A DNA stretch of 64,000 bases, from the NCBI GenBank assembly GCA_049647585.1, contig JBARXY010000028.1:165173-229172 (forward strand), written 5' to 3'. The DNA comes from JAGQSZ01 sp049647585 (GTDB lineage Bacteria; Actinomycetota; Acidimicrobiia; Acidimicrobiales; Microtrichaceae). Within the stretch, counting starts at the first letter, position 1. Each line of letters begins with the position of its first letter. The position numbers were made by a program, and so were the translations under genes. The notes under the pieces were generated by a model, which saw nothing but the letters and a program-made list of their open reading frames with translations, was not told the origin of the DNA and did not search any database. Positions 34,142-42,494 of this stretch are shown in pieces.

Positions 34142-34905
34142 AGGTGAATGGTTCAGTCGGTCTGGTCACGGGCGGTGCGTCCGGCCTGGGTCTGGGCGTC
34201 GTCCGGATGCTCGTCGAGAACGGCGGGCGCGCGGCGATCTTCGATCTGCCGTCGTCGAACGGTGCGGAGATCGCCGAGAAGCTCGGTGACGCGGCACAGT
34301 TCTATCCGATCGACATAACGGATCCGGTTGCGGTCGAGCGCGATGTGGCCGGGGCGGTGGAGCGATTCGGTCGTGTCGACCTGCTCATGAACTGTGCTGG
34401 CATCAGCTCAGGCAAAAGAGTGGTCGGGCGCGATGGGATCCCTCATGACCTTGACCACTTCCGTCGACATGTCGAAGTCAACCTCATCGGCCTGTTCGAC
34501 GTGCTCCGGCATGCCGCCGTGGCCATGTCAAAAAACACTCCGGACGACGCCGGAGAGCGGGGGCTCATAGTGAATGTCGCCTCCATCGCTGCACTCGAGG
34601 GCGAAGAGGGTCAGGCCTCGTACTCGGCGTCGAAGGGAGGGGTCGTGTCGCTCACCCTGCCGCTCGCTCGAGAGTTCGCGCGCCATGGCATCCGCGTCAT
34701 GTGTCTCTGTCCCGGGATCATGGACACTGCAATGCTGGAAGGAGCCGACGACGCGCTGCGGCAGCGTCTGACGGACCTCAGCCTGTTCCCGAAGCGGCTC
34801 GGCACCCCCGAGGACGTGGGCCAGCTGGTCAAGGCGTTCATGGAGACAACCTTCCTCAACGGCGAAGTCGTACGGCTCGACGCAGCGGTCCGTCTCGGCC
34901 CCTGA
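34138..34905 (+). CDS. SDR, 3-hydroxyacyl-CoA dehydrogenase type-2-like
   Basis: A 255-residue SDR: GLVTGGASGLGLGVVRMLVENGGRAAIFDLPSSNG with Asp after strand 2 indicating NAD+, LLMNCAGISSG, IVNVASIAALEGEEGQASYSASKGGVVSLTLPLAREFARHGIRVMCLCPGIMDTAM. This closely follows human HSD17B10/type-II hydroxyacyl-CoA dehydrogenase style (VNVASIAAFEGQVGQAAYSASKGG family motif), so oxidation of a 3-hydroxyacyl-CoA or steroid-like alcohol is the best guess. ATG 34138 overlaps the LLM gene by 4 bases; the TetR gene follows 55 bases later. Confidence 0.92.
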   Translation: MKVNGSVGLVTGGASGLGLGVVRMLVENGGRAAIFDLPSSNGAEIAEKLGDAAQFYPIDITDPVAVERDVAGAVERFGRVDLLMNCAGISSGKRVVGRDGIPHDLDHFRRHVEVNLIGLFDVLRHAAVAMSKNTPDDAGERGLIVNVASIAALEGEEGQASYSASKGGVVSLTLPLAREFARHGIRVMCLCPGIMDTAMLEGADDALRQRLTDLSLFPKRLGTPEDVGQLVKAFMETTFLNGEVVRLDAAVRLGP

Positions 34906-34960
34906 TCGTTGCACCCGATCTGATGGATGCCGGTACGATGGCCGCTTGGGAGGCGGACCT

Positions 34961-35665
34961 ATGAGTGGTGACAGTTCGAGCGCACGGAAGCGTGGTGAAC
35001 CCCGTCGTCGCCAAGAGATTCTCGACGCAGCTGCCCACGTGTTCTTCAAGAAGGGCTATGAGTCGGCATCCACAAGGGACATCGCCGATGAAGTGGGGAT
35101 CCTGAAGGGGAGTCTCTACTACTACGTGGAGTCCAAGGAGGACTTCCTGTTCGAGATCATCAAGGCGAACCACCTGACCGCGCTCGCCGCTCTCGAGGGC
35201 GTGCGCTCCACCGATGGCGATGCGCTCACAAAGCTTGCCGCAATCGTGCGCACCCACGTCGACCATTTCACGGTGAACTACGAGAAGTCCGTCGTGTACT
35301 TCCGGGACTTCCGCTCCTTGTCCGCTGAACGGCAAGCCATCATCAACAGCGAAGGCGACGCCTACCTCGACCTGGTCAGGGACGTGATTCGACAAGGTCA
35401 GCGGGACCGCGTCGTCGACGTGCGGATCGATCCAAGGTCGACCAGCCTAGGCATCGTTGGAACGTTGAACTCGATGGTTCACTGGTATCGACCGACCGGG
35501 CGAGATTCGCCAGCGAAGATTGCCGCAGAGTTCGCCGCCGTCATCGTGACTGGTGTGGCCTCAGAAGAGGCTTTGGCAGAGCGCGGTGGCCTCGACGCGT
35601 TCCGCGGGGAACTGCTGGCTACCGGAGCCAGGCGGCGCGGGAAGCCCTCCCGCGCCGCCGGCTGA
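34961..35665 (+). CDS. TetR-family regulator C
   Basis: A 234-residue TetR protein: GEPRRRQEILDAAAHVFFKKGYESASTRDIADEVGILKGSLYYYVESKEDFLFEII is the DNA-binding domain, with LNSMVHWYRPTGRDSPAKIAAEFAAVIVTG in the ligand domain. The VEVGILKGSLYYY motif and MVHWY are typical of KstR2-type regulators that bind CoA-esters. ATG at 34961 has GGGAGG 8 bases before; a TTG at 34946 is less likely. It is co-directional with LLM-SDR and may be expressed with them from the group I promoter at 33000. Confidence 0.9.
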   Translation: MSGDSSSARKRGEPRRRQEILDAAAHVFFKKGYESASTRDIADEVGILKGSLYYYVESKEDFLFEIIKANHLTALAALEGVRSTDGDALTKLAAIVRTHVDHFTVNYEKSVVYFRDFRSLSAERQAIINSEGDAYLDLVRDVIRQGQRDRVVDVRIDPRSTSLGIVGTLNSMVHWYRPTGRDSPAKIAAEFAAVIVTGVASEEALAERGGLDAFRGELLATGARRRGKPSRAAG

Positions 35666-35674
35666 CGGCGCAGC

Positions 35675-36619
35675 TCACCTGAGTTCCTCCTCCAGGCTCA
35701 TGAAGTGGGGCCCGACGAGGTCCAGGTTGAGGTTCTCCTGGTCCTGGCCGACGTAGCGGAGGCCGTCCGACTCCCAGTCGAACGCGCTCATCCATGTGAA
35801 TGTTCCGGGTGTCGCGTGGTTCGCGAAACGGTTGAGCGCCCTGCCGATCACAGCGAGGGACCTGCCGAGTTCATCGGTCGCCCCCAGCTCGACCACCGAG
35901 GGCGCTCCGTCGGTCCGCTCGACGACCTGACGCGATGCATCCTTTAGTCGCGCGGCGCGACCATCTCTGACGAGGTATCCGGAGAACACACCAGAGGCCG
36001 TCGTTCCCTCGTTCCCGTTCAGGTTCGCCACGACCAGGAACTGGTCATCGCCAGATGCGTTGCCGAACGAGTATCCCGTTCCGTTGCCCTTGCGGTCGTC
36101 TGGTCGGACCGACCATGTCCGGTCATGCATGCCGAGGCAGTCCACGTCGATGCGTTCGTCACCGAGGATGACGGTGCCGGTGACGGAACACGGAAGGTCA
36201 TAGTGGCCGCCGCGCTCGCTCTTCGAAGCCAGCCACGGCTCTCGCAAGGCTTCGTATGTGAGGTCGACGTCGAGACGCCCTTCGTCGTGGAACCGGACCC
36301 GGTAGCGGCGGAAGTCCTCGTCGCAGTGATACCGCAGACCGGCGATCTCCAACTCGCGAAGGTCGCCGGTGGGAAAGGGGAGGTGCCACAGGAACCGGGC
36401 ATACGGAATGCGCCAAGGCTCGATCGCGCTGGCGTCCCACACGTACACAGCGAGGGAACAGATCCCTAGGTTGCGTCGGAACAGTGGGTAGAACGTCGCC
36501 GAGAGGTTCCGACCGGGCTGGTCGAAGGTGAACCACGCCGTCTCGGTCCACCAAGAGTGGTCGGTTGTCGGCTCATGGAACGAGAGGTCGGCGGAGGTCA
36601 GCGGAAGTTGTTCAGTCAT
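35675..36619 (-). CDS. AttH/CrtC-like (DUF7064/DUF7065-type) lipocalin-fold protein 1
   Basis: A 314-residue beta-rich, Trp/Arg-rich protein. ADLSFHEPTTDHSWWTETAWFTF at the N-terminus and the central GMHDRTWSVRPDD motif (residues about 163-175), then FTWMSAFDWE near the C-terminus, recall the tandem lipocalin halves of AttH/CrtC-like proteins, where a DHSWG-type motif lies at the domain join. Family members include carotenoid hydratases and Diels-Alderase-like proteins; most in catabolic clusters are uncharacterised. Its start overlaps the end of the downstream-strand APH fusion gene (36612), so both are one operon. The protein at 44334-45506 is a longer relative. Confidence 0.6.
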   Translation of the reverse strand: MTEQLPLTSADLSFHEPTTDHSWWTETAWFTFDQPGRNLSATFYPLFRRNLGICSLAVYVWDASAIEPWRIPYARFLWHLPFPTGDLRELEIAGLRYHCDEDFRRYRVRFHDEGRLDVDLTYEALREPWLASKSERGGHYDLPCSVTGTVILGDERIDVDCLGMHDRTWSVRPDDRKGNGTGYSFGNASGDDQFLVVANLNGNEGTTASGVFSGYLVRDGRAARLKDASRQVVERTDGAPSVVELGATDELGRSLAVIGRALNRFANHATPGTFTWMSAFDWESDGLRYVGQDQENLNLDLVGPHFMSLEEELR

Positions 36620-38036
36620 GGGGCTCCTCAGAGAATGGTGATCGGCGGGGGACGGCCACTAGGTCGCCGTAGAGTTCGTGGAGCGGAGCGAGTCGCGCCC
36701 GGCGACATGCGAGGTCGCCCATGAGTACGGAACGAAGTTCGTCGCGCAGGTCAGCCAACGCGACGCGTCCTTCGATGGCATGCGCGCACTCACTCACGTC
36801 CAGGCTCTGTGTGCCGGTGCGGCGGCGGACCTCTTCGGCCAAGCGCGCGAGCTCGGCGTTGGCGTTCGCGGTCGCAGACAGTGGGTCGTCAAGATTCGTG
36901 GCAGTGCGGAGCAACGCTGCGGCGATCTGTAGATCGCGGCGAAGTGACCGGTCCGTGGCAGCGGTCGCCAAGTGGTCGGCGAGCACTCGGGCAACCCCCG
37001 CGGTGAGCTCTGCCCCATCGGGTCGAGATCGTGTCGCGTCTGAGTCGGGCGCCAGGTGCTCAACCGACTCGGGCGATTCATCGACCGATCCCCAGCCAGC
37101 GTGGACTGCGGCCCGGACGAGGTTGGCCGAGGTGAGCGACAACGCCAGGCCGGCAAGGTGGAGCGTGGAGGTCCTGCCCTCGACGAAGGCTTTCGCCCCG
37201 CGTGCCGAGATCGCGCTGCGTGTGACGCAAGCGAGGACGACGAAGTAGTCGAGGTCCGCTCGCGATACCGGGAACGGTGAGGTCTCCTCGTAACCGCGGA
37301 TCACGTCCGCCGGGCGGAACGTGTCGAGACACGCCCATACCGCCGCACCGAGGTCGTCCAAGGGGTCGCCGTCGTGCGCGAGTTCCCAGTCCAGCATGCC
37401 GGTGATCTCACCGTCGGAGACGAGCAGGTTGTGCGGTCCGGGGTCGCCCCAGAGCTGGACGCTCGGCCGGGCGGACTCAGGCACGTTGAGCTCGAGCCAT
37501 CCGAAGAGCGCGTCGATCATCGGGAGCTCGCCGAGGTGCCCGCCGTCGTATCGTTGACGCCACTCGGCGACGTGCTGACGGGTCCGATCCGCAGCGGGTA
37601 CAGCGGTCGATGATGTGGCGTCGCGCCGATCGTGGAGCCGGCCTAGCAGCGCTCCGAGTTGAGCTCCCAGCGATGCCCGTTGGCCTGAGTCCAAGGCCTT
37701 CGGAGGCGCCCCGGGCAGACGCTCCATCAGGAGGTAGGGGCGCCCCAGTCCGTCCTCTGCGCTCCCATACGCGTGGGCGTGTGGGATGGGGAGCCCCACG
37801 CCCTCCAGTGAGCGCAGCACGTCGAACTCCACTCGTCGATCGGTGAACTCCATCGATCCCCCCGCCGGATCGCGCCGCAGTACTACCTGGATCACCCGCT
37901 CGTTCGCCTTGGCGTCGACGAACCAGGTCTCCTGCCCGTTGCCGCCGGCCACGGGGCGTACCTCGATCGCGCCGACCGACGTCCCGACGTAGCGCTCGAG
38001 GACGGAGCGCACCGCGCTGATCGGCATCTCGTTCAT
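36612..38036 (-). CDS. APH-family phosphotransferase fused to DUF6285-like domain
   Basis: A 474-residue fusion. The kinase-like part (about 1-330) has GGNGQETWFV, VVLRRDPAG, YLLMERLPG, an intact catalytic loop LWGDPGPHNLLV (Asp198, Asn203) and MLDWELAHDGDPLDDLG. Residues about 340-465 form the helical DUF6285-like domain, which is a separate gene beside the degenerate APH at 28148-29206. Plant/animal ACAD10 and bacterial homologues link this kinase fold to hydroxyacyl-CoA phosphorylation before elimination, so a hydroxyacyl-CoA or hydroxyacid kinase is plausible. The promoter region faces the SnoaL gene at 38103. Confidence 0.82.
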   Translation of the reverse strand: MNEMPISAVRSVLERYVGTSVGAIEVRPVAGGNGQETWFVDAKANERVIQVVLRRDPAGGSMEFTDRRVEFDVLRSLEGVGLPIPHAHAYGSAEDGLGRPYLLMERLPGAPPKALDSGQRASLGAQLGALLGRLHDRRDATSSTAVPAADRTRQHVAEWRQRYDGGHLGELPMIDALFGWLELNVPESARPSVQLWGDPGPHNLLVSDGEITGMLDWELAHDGDPLDDLGAAVWACLDTFRPADVIRGYEETSPFPVSRADLDYFVVLACVTRSAISARGAKAFVEGRTSTLHLAGLALSLTSANLVRAAVHAGWGSVDESPESVEHLAPDSDATRSRPDGAELTAGVARVLADHLATAATDRSLRRDLQIAAALLRTATNLDDPLSATANANAELARLAEEVRRRTGTQSLDVSECAHAIEGRVALADLRDELRSVLMGDLACRRARLAPLHELYGDLVAVPRRSPFSEEPHD

Positions 38037-38102
38037 TGCACCCCCCCGGCAAATAACTGACTAAACATAAAGTAGACTCTATCCCGACAGAAGGGGACCG
38101 AC

Positions 38103-38591
38103 GTGACGCAGCTCGACTCAATTTTGGAACAGGTGGTGGCCACGCATGGCATCACCAAGGCGATGGTTGCGTACGGCCGAGCAGCCGACCGCGGGCGCAC
38201 CGACCTCTACGTGGCCCAGTTCGTCGAGGACGGCGTGCTTGAGATCATCGGCGAAACGTTCGACGCCGGACGATACGAGGGAAGACACGCCATCTTCGAG
38301 CGGATCGAGCAGAGCAAGCGGGATCTAGCGGATGGATACGGTTCGACGCTGCTGCGGCACTACCTGACGAACATCGACGTCGACCTCGACACGCCCACAG
38401 TGGCGCGGGCCGGTTGCTACTGGATGGCGGTGACTGACGGCGGCCCGGACCACTGGGGCCGCTATCGAGACGTGATGGTGCGCGGCGACGATGGTGCATG
38501 GAGGTTCCGCCACCGCCAGGTGATCCATGAGGGCTACCGGCCCGGGTCGTGGATAGAAACCGCGAACGAGCGGCTGCGGAACGCGAGCTGA
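38103..38591 (+). CDS. SnoaL-like (NTF2-fold) protein
   Basis: A 162-residue protein with GTG start: ITKAMVAYGRAADRGRTDLYVAQFVEDGVLEIIGETFDAGRYEGRHAIFERIEQ, LLRHYLTNIDVDLDTPTVARAGCYWMAVTDGGPDHWGRYRDVMVRGDDGAWRFRHRQVIHEGYRPGSW. The HHWGRY/RDVMVR strand and RHY-TN histidine segment are typical of SnoaL_4-type proteins. It is divergent from the APH fusion; the 66-base region between them is AT-rich (TAACTGACTAAACATAAAGTAG) and must hold both promoters. The frame ends 20 bases before the convergent TetR D gene. Confidence 0.78.
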   Translation: MTQLDSILEQVVATHGITKAMVAYGRAADRGRTDLYVAQFVEDGVLEIIGETFDAGRYEGRHAIFERIEQSKRDLADGYGSTLLRHYLTNIDVDLDTPTVARAGCYWMAVTDGGPDHWGRYRDVMVRGDDGAWRFRHRQVIHEGYRPGSWIETANERLRNAS

Positions 38592-38610
38592 CCCACGTCG
38601 CGGACGTCGT

Positions 38611-39258
38611 TCAGTCGCTGGTCTCGGCGATCCCCAGGGTTCGACATGACAATCGGAACCAGGCGTCCAGGTGCGGATCGGTCATCGCGGGCCTAGGGTC
38701 GAACGCGTACGTCAATGCGACCCCGCGCATGCTGGTTATCAGCGTCTCGCGCAGATCCGAGTATGCCTCGTGGCGGATCAGTTCCTCCCCGAAGACGTCG
38801 TCGCACAGGCCGCGGGCAACGTGCCCGAGTTGGCGCTCGTGGAGGCGAAGCACCTCCTGCAACTGGGGGTCGGAGCGGGCACCGAGCCAGGTCTGCATCG
38901 CAGCCCAGAACAGGTCACTGTCGTGAGTCGACCAGAGCAACTCCAGTGCTCGGCGGACTCGGGCTGCGCCTTCTAGTTCGATCGGCTGGGCCCTCAGGGC
39001 GGCGAACCTCTCTGATGCCAGATGCTGCACTGCGGCGACCAGAAGCTGCTCTCTGGACCCGTACTGGTGGAGGAGGCCACCGCGACTCACGCCCGCGTCG
39101 GCTTGTATCTGGACGGTGCTCGTACCGGCCAGGCCGTGGCGCGCCAAGCTGGCGACCGTCGCGGTGAGGATCCGCTGGCGTGTTGCGGTGCTTCGCTGCA
39201 GATCGCTGGGGCGGGGTGTCCGAGTGCGGGAACCGGATGGTGAATCGGCGGCAGTCAT
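38611..39258 (-). CDS. TetR-family regulator D
   Basis: A TetR protein of 215 residues from ATG 39258 (frame extends to 39300): STATRQRILTATVASLARHGLAGTSTVQIQADAGVSRGGLLHQYGSREQLLVAAVQHL is the helix-turn-helix domain; the C-terminal domain is helical (LRRHERQLGHVARGL-type run near LQEVLRLHERQLG). The GGLLHQYGSRE variant is that of ligand-responsive regulators with a relaxed recognition helix. It is divergent from the enoyl-CoA hydratase-thiolase-ACAD operon and probably represses it through the ACAGTCAG repeats at 39261 and 39329. Start choice is uncertain, as no ribosome site is visible. Confidence 0.87.
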   Translation of the reverse strand: MTAADSPSGSRTRTPRPSDLQRSTATRQRILTATVASLARHGLAGTSTVQIQADAGVSRGGLLHQYGSREQLLVAAVQHLASERFAALRAQPIELEGAARVRRALELLWSTHDSDLFWAAMQTWLGARSDPQLQEVLRLHERQLGHVARGLCDDVFGEELIRHEAYSDLRETLITSMRGVALTYAFDPRPAMTDPHLDAWFRLSCRTLGIAETSD

Positions 39259-39260
39259 AT

Positions 39261-39343
39261 CTGACTGTGAGCGTATCAGCAACGGCATTTTGAGCTTCAA
39301 CTACACCGTTGAACAGAGGGAAGTACAAACAGTCAGCCCTGAC
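39261..39343. promoter_or_regulatory. Divergent TetR D / hydratase promoter region with ACAGTCAG sites
   Basis: The octamer ACAGTCAG occurs at 39329-39336 on the plus strand and at 39261-39268 on the minus strand. The first is part of the inverted repeat GTCAG-CC-CTGAC (39332-39343), 15 bases before the hydratase ATG; the second abuts the ATG of TetR D. The placement suits a regulator repressing both its own gene and the operon. A TATACT hexamer follows the right-hand palindrome. Confidence 0.5.
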
Positions 39344-39358
39344 GGTTATACTCCTTTC

Positions 39359-40144
39359 ATGTCGTCTGTCGAGATGAAGCTCCACGGTGCGATCGCACGC
39401 ATCGAAATCGACAACCCGCCCGTCAACGCACTGAGCGAAGCGGTGCTTCAAGGGCTGGGGGGCGCCATCGGCGACGCGGAAGCCGTCGGCGCACGCGTGG
39501 TGCTGCTCACCTCGACCGGTACCAAGGCGTTCGCGGCCGGTGCCGACCTCTCCGAGCTCGAGCACCTGCTCGGATCTCCGGAGGCAGCTGCCTCGCACGT
39601 AGCGCTCACTGACAGCGTCTTCGGCGCCATTCGGTCGTGTCCTATCCCCGTGGTAGTCGCGCTGCACGCCAACGCCGTCGGCGGTGGGCTCGAGCTCGCA
39701 CTCGCGTGTGACGTGATCGTCGCCGAGGATCACGTGCGGCTCGGACTGCCGGAGAGCAGCCTGGGACTAATCCCCGGAGCCGGCGGTACCCAACAGTTGA
39801 CTCACATCGTCGGCCCGGTGCTTGCGAAGAAGCTCCTGATGTTCGGCTCGCTGCTGACGGCAGCGGAAGCACACGCGATCGGGCTCGTCAGTGAGGTGTG
39901 CGCCGATGGTGCTGCCATCGAGCGCGCCACAGAGCTGGCCTCGCGGCTGGCCACCGGATCCCCGGCCAGCCTGGCCGCCATCAAGCGGGTAGTCCATGAG
40001 GGTGTCCTGCATCCTGACCGGGGCGCAGAGGCCGAACGGGCCGAGTTCTTGCAGTTGCTCCAGGGCGAAGACGCCCAGGAGGGCTGCGCAGCATTTCTCT
40101 CCAAGCGCCGGCCGTCGTTCGGCCGTCTACCAGAAAGGTCCTGA
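39359..40144 (+). CDS. Enoyl-CoA hydratase
   Basis: A 261-residue crotonase with complete hydratase features: FAAGADLSELE (CoA/oxyanion), NAVGGGLELALACDVIVAEDHVRLGLPESSLGLIPGAGGTQQL carrying both catalytic Glu positions, and a C-terminal EDAQEGCAAFLSKRRPSF. It hydrates trans-2-enoyl-CoA in beta-oxidation. It is followed after 3 bases by a thiolase and then an acyl-CoA dehydrogenase, giving three of the four beta-oxidation steps in one operon; the hydroxyacyl-CoA dehydrogenase would be one of the SDR genes. Confidence 0.93.
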   Translation: MSSVEMKLHGAIARIEIDNPPVNALSEAVLQGLGGAIGDAEAVGARVVLLTSTGTKAFAAGADLSELEHLLGSPEAAASHVALTDSVFGAIRSCPIPVVVALHANAVGGGLELALACDVIVAEDHVRLGLPESSLGLIPGAGGTQQLTHIVGPVLAKKLLMFGSLLTAAEAHAIGLVSEVCADGAAIERATELASRLATGSPASLAAIKRVVHEGVLHPDRGAEAERAEFLQLLQGEDAQEGCAAFLSKRRPSFGRLPERS

Positions 40145-40147
40145 AAA

Positions 40148-41305
40148 ATGGAAGCAGTTATCATCGATGCCGTCCGCACCCCACTCGGACGTCGCAACGG
40201 CGGACTCAGCGGAGTCCACCCTGCAGACTTGTCAGCGACCGTGCTGCGCGCGCTCGCAGAGCGCACCGGCCTTGACCCCGCCCGTGTTGACGACGTCATC
40301 TGGGGCTGCGTAAGCCAGACCGGTGAACAGTCGGTCAACATTGGCAGGAACGCTGTCCTTGCAGCCGGGTGGCCAGTCGAGGTGCCAGCAACCACGATCG
40401 ACCGCCAGTGCGGCTCCTCCCAGCAGGCGGCCCACTTCGCGGCTGGCGGGGTTCTCTCGGGCCAGTACGACGTCGTGATCGCGGGTGGTGTGGAGTCGAT
40501 GAGCCGAGTGCCGATGCTCTGCACCGTCGACCAGGGGCCCGGTGAGCCGTTCAGTCCCACTATCAGCGAACGCCTCGGGACGAGCTTCCCCAACCAAGGT
40601 GTCAGCGCCGAGATCATTGCCAAGAAGTGGTCCGTCTCGCGCGAGGAACTGGACCGAATCTCACTTCAGTCTCACCGGCGGGCTGCAGCCGCGGTCGACA
40701 GCGGCGCGTTCGACGGCGAGATCATCCCAGTCATCACCGAAGTCGACGGCCAGAAGGTTGTCGTGAGTGCGGACGAGGGCATCCGTCGCGAGACATCCAT
40801 GGAAGTCCTCGGCGGCTTGCGCTCGGCCTACCAGGAAAACGGAATCGTCACGGCAGGAAACTCGTCCCAGATTTCCGACGGTGCCGCCGCCGTGTTGATC
40901 GCTTCTGCGGAAGCGGCTGAGCGTCTCGGCCTGACGCCGATCGCCAGGTTTCGCTCCTTCGCGCTTGCCGGCGTCGACCCGATCGAGATGCTGACCGGTC
41001 CGATCCCCGCCACACGTAAGTTGGTCGAGCGCTCCGGGATCGGGCTGGACCAGATCGACTCCTTCGAGGTCAACGAGGCATTCGCGTCCGTGGTCGCTGC
41101 CTGGCTCGCCGAGACCGGTGTCGACGAAGAGCGCGTCAATCCCAACGGCGGCGCCATTGCGCTAGGCCACCCTCTCGGTGGTTCCGGCGCTCGGCTCCTC
41201 ACCACCCTGGTTCATCATTTGCGACGCACCGGGGGCCGCTTCGGCCTGCAGACGATGTGCGAAGGCGGCGGCATGGCCAACGCCACTCTGATCGAGCGGC
41301 TCTGA
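40148..41305 (+). CDS. Thiolase (acetyl-CoA acyltransferase)
   Basis: A 385-residue thiolase with all three catalytic signatures: Cys88 in TTIDRQCGSSQQA, NPNGGAIALGHPLGGSGARL with the active-site His, and the terminal LQTMCEGGGMANATLIERL with the second Cys. MEAVIIDAVRTPLGRR starts the fold directly. It cleaves 3-oxoacyl-CoA to a shortened acyl-CoA and acetyl-CoA or propionyl-CoA. Degradative thiolases of cyclic or steroid side-chain pathways share this frame. Placement between hydratase and acyl-CoA dehydrogenase supports a degradative role. Confidence 0.95.
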   Translation: MEAVIIDAVRTPLGRRNGGLSGVHPADLSATVLRALAERTGLDPARVDDVIWGCVSQTGEQSVNIGRNAVLAAGWPVEVPATTIDRQCGSSQQAAHFAAGGVLSGQYDVVIAGGVESMSRVPMLCTVDQGPGEPFSPTISERLGTSFPNQGVSAEIIAKKWSVSREELDRISLQSHRRAAAAVDSGAFDGEIIPVITEVDGQKVVVSADEGIRRETSMEVLGGLRSAYQENGIVTAGNSSQISDGAAAVLIASAEAAERLGLTPIARFRSFALAGVDPIEMLTGPIPATRKLVERSGIGLDQIDSFEVNEAFASVVAAWLAETGVDEERVNPNGGAIALGHPLGGSGARLLTTLVHHLRRTGGRFGLQTMCEGGGMANATLIERL

Positions 41306-41319
41306 GGCCGAGGTCGATC

Positions 41320-42471
41320 ATGAGCTCGCTGTACCAAGCTGACCATGAGGCGTTCCGGGGACTGGTCCGCCAGTTCATCGAACGGGAGATGCGTCCGAAC
41401 TTCGAGCGCTGGGAACGCGATGGTTTGATCGATCGGGACCTCTTCAACAGGGCTGGCGCGATCGGTGTTCTTGGCTTCGAGGTGCCTGAGCAGCACGGTG
41501 GCGGAGGCGTGAGCGACTTCCGTTTCAACGCGGTGCTAAACGAGGAGTTGCACGCGGCGGGTGTGACGGGAGCGGGCCTGTGCCTGCTCCTTCACACCGA
41601 CATCGTCATGCCGTACTTCCTCGAGCTCGCAGATGCTGGCCAGCAGGCTCGCTGGCTGCCCGGGATCAGCTCGGGCGAGTTGGTCACTGCGGTGGCGATG
41701 ACCGAACCGGGTGCGGGCAGTGACGTCGCTGCCATCGCGACGACAGCAGAGCGCGACGGCGATCACTATGTCGTCAACGGAGCGAAGACATTCATCACTA
41801 ACGCCACGAACGCTGACCTCATCGTCGCAGCTGTCCGTACTGGGCCCGGCGAGCGCCACAAGGGCTTGACCCTGCTTGTCGTCGAGGGCGGAATGCCCGG
41901 GCTCGAGCGGGGACCTCAGCTGGACAAGCTTGGGCTGCACTCGGAGGACACAGGGGAGCTGTTCTTCGCCGAAGTTAGAGTTCCGGTCGCGAATCGGCTG
42001 GGGGAGGAGGGCGAGGGATTCGTCAACCTCATGCGCAACCTCCCACGGGAGCGCCTCTCTATCGCAGTGTCCGCCGTCGCCAGTGCCAAACGTGCTCTCG
42101 ACCTCACCGTGTCGTACTGCAACGAGCGACACGCGTTCGGTTCGGCAATTTCCGGTTTCCAGAACACGCGCTTCCGACTCGCTGAGCTGGCGACCGAGGT
42201 CGAGATCGGTCGGACCTTCGTAGACGATTGCGTGCGCGAACTGTTGGACGGACTCCTCACGGCCGAGCGCGCAGCGATGGCCAAATGGTGGTGCACCGAG
42301 ATGCAAAAGCGCGCAGTGGACGTGTGTATGCAACTGCACGGCGGCTACGGCTACATGCGGGAGTATCCGATCGCTCAGGCATACATGGACGCCCGTGTGA
42401 CCACGATTTACGGCGGGACCACCGAGATTATGAAGGAGATCATCGGTCGCTCAGTCGTGGCCAACCAATGA
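41320..42471 (+). CDS. Acyl-CoA dehydrogenase (long-chain-type motif set)
   Basis: A 383-residue FAD flavoenzyme: AVAMTEPGAGSDVAAIATTAERDGDHYVVNGAKTFITNA, LGLHSEDTGELFFAEVRVP, RNLPRERLSIAVSAVASAKRALDLTVSYCNERHAFGSAISGFQNTRFRLAELATEVEIGRTF, QLHGGYGYMREYPIAQAYMDARVTTIYGGTTEIMKEIIGR. The YGGTTEIMKE end has Gly where MCAD-type enzymes carry the catalytic Glu; as in LCAD/IVD-type enzymes the base should be the Glu on helix G. ATG at 41320 has GAGG upstream. It introduces the alpha-beta double bond, with ETF as acceptor. Confidence 0.93.
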   Translation: MSSLYQADHEAFRGLVRQFIEREMRPNFERWERDGLIDRDLFNRAGAIGVLGFEVPEQHGGGGVSDFRFNAVLNEELHAAGVTGAGLCLLLHTDIVMPYFLELADAGQQARWLPGISSGELVTAVAMTEPGAGSDVAAIATTAERDGDHYVVNGAKTFITNATNADLIVAAVRTGPGERHKGLTLLVVEGGMPGLERGPQLDKLGLHSEDTGELFFAEVRVPVANRLGEEGEGFVNLMRNLPRERLSIAVSAVASAKRALDLTVSYCNERHAFGSAISGFQNTRFRLAELATEVEIGRTFVDDCVRELLDGLLTAERAAMAKWWCTEMQKRAVDVCMQLHGGYGYMREYPIAQAYMDARVTTIYGGTTEIMKEIIGRSVVANQ

Positions 42472-42494
42472 CGTCCTGGGGCCAGTGACGCGGC

